From: Candidatus Electrothrix marina | Lineage (GTDB): Bacteria; Desulfobacterota; Desulfobulbia; Desulfobulbales; Desulfobulbaceae | Length of the DNA stretch: 5,519 bases | NCBI GenBank assembly: GCA_004028495.1 | Contig: MTKS01000128.1 | Span: forward strand, 1 to 5,519 | Reading direction: 5' to 3' | In this document: piece after piece, positions 1-4,899 of the stretch | Layout of the letters: every line of letters starts with the position of its first letter | Numbering within the stretch: the stretch's first letter is position 1 | The notes under the pieces: model-generated | Databases searched by the model: none | Seen by the model: the letters and a program-made list of their open reading frames with translations, nothing else | Told to the model about the DNA's origin: nothing | Made by a program: the position numbers and the translations under genes

Positions 1-62
1 TCTATCACGGTGGCTGCCGGTATCCCTGAAAAATTGATCAGCGAGACACCGGTGCTCTCCAT
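1..62 (-). CDS. Possible N-terminus of a gene downstream of cdaR (partial, unidentified)
   Basis: An open frame begins with ATG at 62-60, 17 bases after the cdaR stop, and stays open to the window edge for 20 codons (MESTGVSLINF...). A GTG at 74-72 lies in the same frame, four codons upstream, and could be the start instead. There is no convincing Shine-Dalgarno sequence ahead of either. In many bacteria cdaA-cdaR is followed by glmM, but the visible residues do not resemble the GlmM N-terminus with its FGTDGIRG motif, so I do not assign that function. The true start of the next gene could also lie outside the window. What supports the call is position and an open frame only. Confidence 0.3.
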   Translation of the reverse strand, partial: MESTGVSLINFSGIPAATVI

Positions 63-79
63 GCTCAACGTCACGAATA

Positions 80-781
80 TTAATCGGAATTTTCTTGACT
101 TTTTTTTTCAACAAATTTATCCGCCACAGCCAGCTTGGCAACAACAGTGGTTTCACCGATTAATTCCATAAATTCCGGGGAAAGATCAAGGTGAACCGGA
201 AGAGTGGTCGAGTGATCCAGCCCGCTGAGATTGATCATATAGGTTTTCAGGCTCTGTTCCAGCGTTACAAGGCTCTCCGGGCCGGAAACAAGAATTTTAT
301 CAGGAGTCAGGGATATTTCTTTCAGGATGTATCCCTTTGCCACATCGCCTTCTGTCACAGCTGTGACAGGAATCTGTCGCTCCAGCAGCTTGTCAATGGA
401 CAAGGTGATGCTGGCCGGTTGCATCCTCAGGATGGAAATACCGCTGGGAAGGGGAAAGGAAAGAGTTTCTGTATTCAGGACAACGGTATCCGACGTGGCT
501 TTGGAAAGATCAAGCGACAGTGAAGGAGGACGGTTACGCAGCTCCTGAATTATGCCGCGCGGACCGCGCAGGGTAACTGAAATTTCTTTCTGATACTGAT
601 TGTAAATCACCAGATTCTTCGGAAGATTAAGTACCTCAATCGGGATATTCATGCTTACATCAATCTGGTCCGTGCCCACAGCCAGAAACCAGACCAGAAT
701 GCCGAGAGCAAGAGAAATCAGCTTCAGCAGAAGATCCTTATAATTTATTTTCCTCTTCCAACTACGTAACTGTTCAACCAT
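80..781 (-). CDS. cdaR: CdaR, YbbR-domain membrane regulator of the diadenylate cyclase
   Basis: This is a membrane-anchored YbbR-domain protein that in characterised bacteria binds CdaA and modulates c-di-AMP synthesis. The start is set at the ATG at 781-779, whose first eight bases (ATGGTTGA) overlap the end of cdaA, with AGGA about 10 bases upstream. An earlier in-frame ATG at 868 would add 29 polar residues and a 95-base overlap, which is less likely. From the chosen start the protein has 233 residues. They comprise a short basic N-terminus (RSWKRK), one hydrophobic helix at about residues 17-35 (LLLKLISLALGILVWFLAVG), and an extracytoplasmic part with two YbbR-like repeats at about 46-129 and 136-220. 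The second repeat carries the typical KILVSGPESLV element. Two repeats is fewer than the three or four found in Firmicutes. The C-terminus is short and charged. The gene is translationally coupled to cdaA. Confidence 0.88.
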   Translation of the reverse strand: MVEQLRSWKRKINYKDLLLKLISLALGILVWFLAVGTDQIDVSMNIPIEVLNLPKNLVIYNQYQKEISVTLRGPRGIIQELRNRPPSLSLDLSKATSDTVVLNTETLSFPLPSGISILRMQPASITLSIDKLLERQIPVTAVTEGDVAKGYILKEISLTPDKILVSGPESLVTLEQSLKTYMINLSGLDHSTTLPVHLDLSPEFMELIGETTVVAKLAVADKFVEKKSQENSD

Positions 782-1625
782 CAAGGGACGATCCTGTTGT
801 ATCCGAAGATTTTTTCTGCCGGCTCGACTTTCTTTTTGTCCATAAGGACTCGCTGCGGCTGTTGACAAGGAGTATCTGTTTTAAAAAAGCCTCCAGCTTT
901 ACTTCATCCCGCATAGGCGTAATATCCCCTCCCTGCACAATGGAAATTTCCTGGGTCTCCTCGGAAACAACGATAACCACGGCATCGGTCTCTTCGGAAA
1001 GGCCCAGGGCTGCTCGGTGTCGCGTGCCGTACCGCTTGTCGATATCAGGATTTTTCGATAAAGGAAGCAGGCAGGCCGCCGAATGAATTCGCCCTTTTTT
1101 GATAACAACAGCACCGTCATGCATGGGCGACATGGGGAAGAAAAGAGCCACTAATAATTCCTGCAATAAATTGGCATCAAGAATAAAACCGGTTTCGATG
1201 CACTCGGCCAGACCGGTGTTCCGTTCAATGATAATCAGGGCGCCTATACGTCGGCGGGCCATGTACACGGCCGCAGAAATGATTTCCGTGAGATCACGGG
1301 CCGCCATATTCTGCGTTTTCAAAAAAGGTGTCCTGCCCATTTCCGTGAGCACTCTACGAATATCATCCTGAAAAATAACAACCAGAATCAGCAGGATAGA
1401 GCTGAGGAGATAACGGAGCAGAAGCTGCAGCGTCAGCAGGTCCATCTGAATCGAGACAAAATAGACAAAGCTGACCACCAGAATCCCGATCAGCATCTGG
1501 ACCGCCCGAGTTCCCCGAATCAGAAGAATCGTCCGGTAAATAATAAAGGAAACAATCAGGATGTCGACAAGATCCTGCCAGCGGACAGAACGGGGAAAAT
1601 TAAAGGTGTGGAGGAATTCAGGCAT
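774..1625 (-). CDS. cdaA: CdaA (DacA-type) membrane diadenylate cyclase
   Basis: The enzyme condenses two ATP molecules into the second messenger cyclic di-AMP at the inner face of the membrane. The 283-residue length is typical of the family. The N-terminal third holds three hydrophobic helices at about residues 20-36, 41-58 and 63-84. A linker, FQDDIRRVLTEMGR (85-98), follows; the usual form is FQPEIRR, so proline-acidic is replaced here by Asp-Asp. The DAC domain (about 108-256) carries both catalytic signatures, MHDGAVVI with D170-G171-A172 and GTRHRAALG with R202-H203-R204. The last roughly 25 residues are a basic, serine-rich tail. The ATG at 1625 is the only ATG, GTG or TTG before an upstream in-frame TAA, but it has no clear Shine-Dalgarno sequence. 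It is the first gene of the minus-strand group and is transcribed divergently from prmA. Catalytic residues are intact, so activity is expected. Confidence 0.95.
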   Translation of the reverse strand: MPEFLHTFNFPRSVRWQDLVDILIVSFIIYRTILLIRGTRAVQMLIGILVVSFVYFVSIQMDLLTLQLLLRYLLSSILLILVVIFQDDIRRVLTEMGRTPFLKTQNMAARDLTEIISAAVYMARRRIGALIIIERNTGLAECIETGFILDANLLQELLVALFFPMSPMHDGAVVIKKGRIHSAACLLPLSKNPDIDKRYGTRHRAALGLSEETDAVVIVVSEETQEISIVQGGDITPMRDEVKLEAFLKQILLVNSRSESLWTKRKSSRQKKSSDTTGSSLDG

Positions 1626-1755
1626 GAAGGAAGATATGGTTGGTCTCGGAAAATAGTCTTAATTTGCAGGTACGTTTCTTTTTTTTGTTGCGTTGCAAGG
1701 AGCTTTGTCCACAGCTACTCTTTCACCTTATTCTTTTCAGCATCAATTTAACATG

Positions 1756-1782
1756 TTGACCGCAAGATGCACAGGATATTTT
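1756..1782 (+). promoter_or_regulatory. Candidate sigma-70-type promoter for the prmA operon
   Basis: TTGACC (1756-1761, five of six matches to the -35 consensus) is followed after 15 bases by TATTTT (1777-1782, four of six matches to the -10). The spacer is shorter than the preferred 17 bases. If used, it would give a leader of about 115 bases before prmA. It is the best match I found by eye in the divergent region, and it is weak evidence. Confidence 0.28.
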
Positions 1783-1860
1783 AAGAAAGCCTGTGATTTT
1801 TCTGAATCGCTGTAGTAAGTTTCCCCCCGCTGTTCCCGTGAAACGATTAAGAGATAAATA

Positions 1861-1880
1861 ATCCCCCCGGAAGGGGAGAT
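1861..1880 (+). promoter_or_regulatory. Hairpin in the prmA leader
   Basis: ATC-CCCC (1861-1867) pairs with GGGG-A-GAT (1873-1880): seven base pairs, one bulged A at 1877, and a five-base loop CGGAA. It is followed by TTTC and lies 27 bases upstream of the prmA ATG. It could be a weak attenuator or a stabilising leader structure. The GGGGAG in its 3' arm resembles a Shine-Dalgarno sequence but is too far from the ATG to serve prmA. Function is unknown. Confidence 0.3.
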
Positions 1881-1906
1881 TTTCTACAACGAAAGAAACA
1901 AGCAAT

Positions 1907-2812
1907 ATGCTCAGACCACCATATACCGAATATAAACGCCTTCATGTCTATTACCTGGATCACCGCGATCTGCCCCCGATTACGGAGCCGGATCTGATCG
2001 GTATATGGATTGAAGATGAGACAGCTATCCTGTTCTTTCATCAGGCCAAAGAAGCGTTCATCCGGGCTCTCTGTAAGGAAACCGGTGCCTCCATCGTCTA
2101 TCAGGCGGATCTTGGTTATCAGGATTGGGAGGCAGGGGTGAAAATCACCTCGTTCGCCACCAAGACCCTGCGGGTTCGCCCTGTCTGGGAGATGCCGGAC
2201 CTCCAACCTGACCAACAACATAAGGAAAATAAGGAGAAAACAGAGATCCTGCTTGATCCCAGTGTCATTTTTGGCTCAGGTTTTCATGCCACCACCGGCT
2301 TTGCCTGGAGACCCTGGAACTCTTACTCCTGGAATCCGGGATGAAGATTAACTCTGTGCTGGATCTGGGTACAGGTACCGGCCTCTCGCCATAGCAGCTG
2401 CCAAGCTCGGGGTAGAGCGAGTAACAGCCCTGGACAATAATCCCCTGGCAGTGGACGTGGCGCAGGCCAATGTGGAACGCAATAACTGCGCTGATATCGT
2501 GACGGTTGGTCAATTCGACCTGATGGAAAAATTGCCGGATATGGGATATGATCTGGTTATAACAAATCTCTACAAGAGCCTCCTGATCCGCCTGTTTAAT
2601 GATCAGGGCTTCTGGCACCCGGGAACCTACATGGTTTCCGGCTTTATTCCCGGCATGGAACCTGATCTGCTCGCGCCCTGCCGGCTGACAGGATCCAGAT
2701 GCTGCATCGGGGCAATGCGGAGCAGTGGCGTTTATGGCTGCTCCAATATACGGCCGGGAATCAGGGCGGACAGAAAATCACGAAAAAAGGACTAGGAGGA
2801 AATGCAGGGTGA
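1907..2812 (+). pseudogene. prmA: Ribosomal protein L11 methyltransferase (PrmA), disrupted by three -1 frameshifts
   Basis: PrmA uses S-adenosylmethionine to methylate ribosomal protein L11. The family signatures run in order but in three reading frames. Frame one covers 1907 to about 2296 and ends in LLDPSVIFGSGFHATT, the PrmA-specific element. The second covers about 2297-2385 and holds LCLETLELLLLESG and the SAM-binding motif VLDLGTGTG. The third covers about 2386-2674 and holds AIAAAKLGVERVTALDNNPLAVDVA and DLVITNLYKSLL. A final frame then gives ADRIQMLHRGNAEQWRLWLL and stops at 2810-2812. One C appears missing at about 2295-2296 (CGG, the Arg of TTRLCLE), 2385 (CTCCTCGCC) and 2674 (GCCGCC). 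Restoring all three gives an uninterrupted protein of about 302 residues, a normal PrmA length. The ATG at 1907 is the only start after an upstream in-frame TAA, and its ribosome binding site is weak. The corrected stop overlaps the next ATG by one base (TGATG), which supports the corrected frame. It is either a very recent pseudogene or a gene with sequencing errors. Confidence 0.85.
2794..2800 (+). promoter_or_regulatory. Shine-Dalgarno that sets the start of the PGPGW-type gene
   Basis: AGGAGGA at 2794-2800 lies 11 bases before the ATG at 2812, inside the 3' end of prmA. It decides against the upstream ATG at 2725, which would add 29 residues that simply read prmA out of frame. A nearer ATG at 2802 opens only a five-codon frame. 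Confidence 0.7.
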
Positions 2813-3240
2813 TGGATGATGCATTCACCGCACTCACCCGGACCGAGTCGCTGCAACTGCTGGGAATCATATCCCTGCTCACCTTTATCGGCAGCCTGAT
2901 CATCCTTCCTTGGCTGGTTCTGCGTATGCGGGAGGATTATTTTATTCGTCACCATCAGGAGGTCATTGAACGGCATAAACGCCACCCGATCCTTACCGTG
3001 CTTATCTGCCTTCTCCGAAACAGTCTCGGGCTCTGCCTGCTGATCGCGGGAATTGCCATGCTGGTGCTTCCGGGCCAGGGCATTCTGACCATGGTCCTGG
3101 GATTCTCAGCAATGGATTTCCCCGGAAAACATCATGTTACTGACAGGATTATTGCAAACCGAAAAATTCAGCAATCGCTCAATTGGATTCGCCATAAGGG
3201 CGGCAAAGAAGATCTTCTCTTTTCTTCGGAGGCCCCATGA
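2812..3240 (+). CDS. Small PGPGW-type transmembrane protein
   Basis: The 142-residue product is an integral membrane protein. One hydrophobic helix spans about residues 14-37 (LLGIISLLTFIGSLIILPWLVL) and is followed by a charged loop rich in His, Arg and Glu (38-58). A second hydrophobic region covers about 60-101. Within it, LVLPGQGILTMVLGF has the PG(P/Q)G signature at 87-90, which matches the Pfam family of putative transmembrane proteins named PGPGW, and AMDFPGKH follows as is usual there. The C-terminus (104-142) is basic and soluble. No biochemical function is established for that family, so none is assigned. The gene starts at the ATG overlapping the prmA stop (TGATG) and ends in an ATGA overlap with mutY, so it is probably made from the same mRNA as both. 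Confidence 0.8.
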   Translation: MDDAFTALTRTESLQLLGIISLLTFIGSLIILPWLVLRMREDYFIRHHQEVIERHKRHPILTVLICLLRNSLGLCLLIAGIAMLVLPGQGILTMVLGFSAMDFPGKHHVTDRIIANRKIQQSLNWIRHKGGKEDLLFSSEAP

Positions 3241-4304
3241 ACGACTCCCTGCTCACCCGAACTCTTCTTTCCTGGTTTGTGGAAAATCAACGTCCCTTGC
3301 CTTGGCGCAAGGAATATCATCCCTACCATGTCTGGATCTCCGAGATCATGGGCCAGCAAACCCAGATGGAAAGGGTTGTAGCCTATTTCAATAACTGGAT
3401 CAGGCAATTCCCGGATATCAAAACCTTAGCTGCGGCCTCGGAACAGGAAGTCATCAAGGCCTGGGAAGGGCTGGGCTATTACAGCCGGGTGCGGAACATC
3501 CGCAAAGCTGCGGATATTCTGGTACAGGAATACGGAGCAAAGCTGCCGGATAAGGAGTCGCAACTCCTTGCCCTGCCTGGTATCGGACCCTACACGGCAG
3601 CCGCCATTCTTTCCATCGCCTTTAACCATGCGGTCCCCCTGTTGGATGCCAATGTGGAACGCATCCTCTGCCGGATTGATGATATCGACCTGCCGGTAAA
3701 GCAGGCAACGACCCGAAAACTGCTGCTGCAACGCTGCTCTGATCTTCTTCCACAAGATGATGCTCGGAATTTCAATCAGGCCCTGATGGAATTCGGTGCA
3801 TTAATCTGTACCCCGAAAAAACCTGCCTGCCCGACCTGCCCGCTTCAGCAGCACTGCCGTTCCTATGCACGCGATATAGTTGATCTCCGCCCCATCCCTG
3901 GCAAAAAGGAAAAGCGGATTGACATCTCCATGGCCTGCGGCATTATTCAGCATGGCGACCGCTTCTATATCCAGCAGCGACTGAAAAAAGATGTCTGGGG
4001 CGGTTTATGGGAATTCCCTGGCGGACGTCTCAAGGAAGGAGAAACACCTGAGCAGGCTGCTGTCCGGGAAATACTGGAGGAAACAGAATTTCAAGTGACT
4101 GACTTGCGCCCCTTTGCCACAACAGTCCATCATTACACAAAGTACCGCGTCACCTTGGAGGCCTTTTTCTGCACCTTGCAGGGTGATCAATTAACAGAAC
4201 CTGTCCTCCATGCCGCAAGTCAGTACAAATGGGTTGCCTTCAATGACTTGAGCACCTTTGCCTTTCCTGCTGGGCATCGCCAGTTGATTGAAAAAATGGA
4301 TTGA
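3237..4304 (+). CDS. mutY: Adenine DNA glycosylase MutY with a MutT-like Nudix C-terminal domain
   Basis: MutY removes adenine mispaired with 8-oxoguanine, starting base-excision repair. Of 355 residues, about 1-215 form the helix-hairpin-helix glycosylase. Catalytic Glu36 lies in VWISEIMGQQTQ, the HhH is LPGIGPYTAAAI (113-124), and catalytic Asp137 lies in VPLLDANVERIL. Cys191, 198, 201 and 207 form the C-x6-C-x2-C-x5-C iron-sulfur cluster site. The usual Leu before QQT is Gly39. Residues about 228-355 form a Nudix domain with WGGLWEFPGG and a nearly complete Nudix box (G263...E269...R277-E278-I-L-E281-E282), in which only the late Gly is replaced by Glu284. This box is closer to MutT than to the degenerate box of most MutY proteins, so 8-oxo-dGTP hydrolysis is conceivable but unproven. 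The start is the ATG at 3237, with GGAGG four bases upstream (3228-3232) and an ATGA overlap with the preceding stop. Confidence 0.95.
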   Translation: MNDSLLTRTLLSWFVENQRPLPWRKEYHPYHVWISEIMGQQTQMERVVAYFNNWIRQFPDIKTLAAASEQEVIKAWEGLGYYSRVRNIRKAADILVQEYGAKLPDKESQLLALPGIGPYTAAAILSIAFNHAVPLLDANVERILCRIDDIDLPVKQATTRKLLLQRCSDLLPQDDARNFNQALMEFGALICTPKKPACPTCPLQQHCRSYARDIVDLRPIPGKKEKRIDISMACGIIQHGDRFYIQQRLKKDVWGGLWEFPGGRLKEGETPEQAAVREILEETEFQVTDLRPFATTVHHYTKYRVTLEAFFCTLQGDQLTEPVLHAASQYKWVAFNDLSTFAFPAGHRQLIEKMD

Positions 4305-4334
4305 ACACATGCGCTGAATTTTACAGGTACTGTA

Positions 4335-4392
4335 GGGGGAGCCCCCTGTGATTACCCTTTATCATTCTTGGGCAGGCACAGGGCTCTGCCCC
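4335..4392. repeat. Imperfect palindromic intergenic element between mutY and the selenoprotein gene
   Basis: The left arm GGGG-G-AGCCC-CC-TGTG (4335-4350) pairs with the right arm CACA-GGGCT-CTG-CCCC (4377-4392), with small bulges. An inner CCC (4355-4357) and GGG (4370-4372) extend the structure, leaving a loop of about 12 bases. The GTAGGGGGAGCCCC start and near-symmetric GC-rich arms resemble the short palindromic units dispersed between genes in many bacterial genomes, though only one copy is in the window. There is no T-run after it, so it is not a classical terminator. As RNA it could protect the mutY 3' end or separate mutY from the next gene. Confidence 0.6.
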
Positions 4393-4402
4393 TTCAATAA
4401 AC

Positions 4403-4408
4403 AAGGAG
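4403..4408 (+). promoter_or_regulatory. Shine-Dalgarno that sets the start of the selenoprotein gene
   Basis: AAGGAG lies six bases before the ATG at 4415. This strong, well-spaced site argues that the short frame is translated and does not simply end ten codons later at the UGA. Confidence 0.8.
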
Positions 4409-4414
4409 AAACCT

Positions 4415-4630
4415 ATGAAGATCACTATTGAATACTGCACTGCGTGAAACTACAAGCCCAGAGCCTCCAGTCTGGAGGCTGCATTGAAAAAGGAATTTGG
4501 TGCTGAGGTTGAACTGATCCCCGGTTCCGGGGGTGTGTTTACTGTCTGCGCGGACGGCAAACAGGTGTATTCCAAAGATGAAACCGGGCGGTTTCCCGAC
4601 GACGGGGAGATTGTCGGGCTGCTTCGGTGA
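4415..4630 (+). CDS. SelW/Rdx-family selenoprotein (CxxU) with in-frame UGA as selenocysteine
   Basis: This is a small thioredoxin-like protein of the SelW/SelT/SelH (Rdx) family, thought to act in thiol redox chemistry. The frame is ATG (4415) to TGA (4628-4630) and encodes 71 residues if the TGA at 4445-4447 is read as selenocysteine. That residue is U11 in EYCTAUNYKP, the CxxU redox motif (Cys8, U11) right after the first beta strand, where this family carries Cys-x-x-Cys or Cys-x-x-Sec. Downstream, residues 18-29 look like the helix (SSLEAALKKEFG). They are followed by the family's conserved GGVFTV strand (39-44), KQVYSK (49-54) and GRFPDD (58-63). Length is normal for bacterial members. 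A SECIS-like hairpin follows the UGA. The gene lies 110 bases after mutY behind a palindromic element, so it may be a separate transcription unit; I saw no clear promoter. Selenocysteine use needs selA, selB, selC and selD elsewhere in the genome. No gene symbol is given because bacterial naming is unsettled. Confidence 0.9.
4453..4486 (+). promoter_or_regulatory. Bacterial SECIS-like hairpin after the selenocysteine UGA
   Basis: AGCCTCCA (4462-4469) pairs perfectly with TGGAGGCT (4473-4480), giving eight base pairs and a GUC apical loop (seven pairs with loop AGUCU if the last A-U pair is open). A possible lower stem pairs CAAGC (4453-4457) with GC-TTG (4481-4486, A4483 bulged). The loop GU (4470-4471) starts 22 bases after the UGA. 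Bacterial SECIS elements are coding-region hairpins just downstream of the UGA with a GU in a small apical loop, recognised by SelB, so both position and loop fit. It overlaps codons for KPRASSLEA. Confidence 0.78.
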
Positions 4631-4899
4631 AATTACTCCATGCCCGGTGCGGTACTGCCGGGCTTAATCCCTCTTCACTTTTTCTACCGCCCGCGTTTTA
4701 ACACCGAAAAACTGGCTTTTGTTACTGCAATTTTCAAGAGAAATGAGTACGTTTTTTCTTTGCATTCTCTTCTGAGTCCTCCCCGAGGTGTAAAATCAGA
4801 TGGGCCAGGGATTCGAATCTGTGTCCCTCATCACTACGCGGGTATGGGTACTTTTACCATATGTGAAGCATCTGGACAAACCATATTGGAGTCAAAATA
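4631..4899. other. Intergenic region between the selenoprotein gene and the KAP NTPase gene
   Basis: In these 269 bases I see no gene I can support. A GC hairpin lies just after the selenoprotein stop (listed separately). An imperfect hairpin pairs 4736-4745 with 4763-4771 around a 17-base loop containing a T-run. A perfect ten-base palindrome, GATTCGAATC, lies at 4810-4819. An 86-codon frame ending at 4900 overlaps the NTPase ATG (TAATG) but has no ribosome binding site or recognisable family. From about 4730 the sequence is more AT-rich than the genes to the left. Confidence 0.6.
4642..4663 (+). terminator. Weak candidate terminator after the selenoprotein gene
   Basis: GCCCGG (4642-4647) pairs with CCGGGC (4658-4663), a six-base GC stem with a possible extra T-G pair and a loop of about eight to ten bases, starting 12 bases after the stop codon. 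The following TTAATCCCTCTTCACTTTTT is T-rich but has no immediate U-run, so termination efficiency is doubtful. Confidence 0.38.

Larger units (their letters stand above)
1626..1906. other. Divergent intergenic region between cdaA and prmA
   Basis: These 281 bases must hold the promoters and leaders of both flanking transcription units. I see one candidate plus-strand promoter (1756-1782) and one leader hairpin (1861-1880), both listed separately. I found no convincing minus-strand promoter for cdaA. A 60-codon minus-strand frame (1905-1723) crosses the region but has no ribosome binding site or recognisable family, and I do not call it as a gene. Confidence 0.6.

Noticed and set aside
191..548. 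Plus-strand frames opposite cdaR
   Set aside because: These are antisense shadows of a clearly conserved YbbR-domain gene with no ribosome binding site or family features.
782..868. Longer cdaR start at the ATG at 868
   Set aside because: It would overlap cdaA by 95 bases with a polar, low-complexity extension. The ATG at 781 gives a normal 8-base overlap and puts the membrane helix close to the N-terminus as expected.
2451..2795. Separate gene in the frame 2451-2795
   Set aside because: It starts at a GTG in the middle of the methyltransferase fold, and its tail after 2674 is out-of-frame prmA sequence. It is the central part of the frameshifted prmA.
2725..2811. 29-residue N-terminal extension of the PGPGW-type protein
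   Set aside because: The extension reads prmA out of frame. The AGGAGGA at 2794-2800 and the stop-start overlap point to the ATG at 2812.
4759..4796. Promoter for the KAP gene using TAAAAT at 4791-4796
   Set aside because: The -10-like box is good, but no acceptable -35 sequence lies at 16-18 bases; the nearest TTG-containing hexamer is about 25 bases away.
4800..4830. tRNA gene or intact tRNA 3' end
   Set aside because: Only the T-loop core is present. The bases flanking TTCGAAT do not form a five-pair T-stem on either strand, and no acceptor, D or anticodon arm can be drawn nearby.
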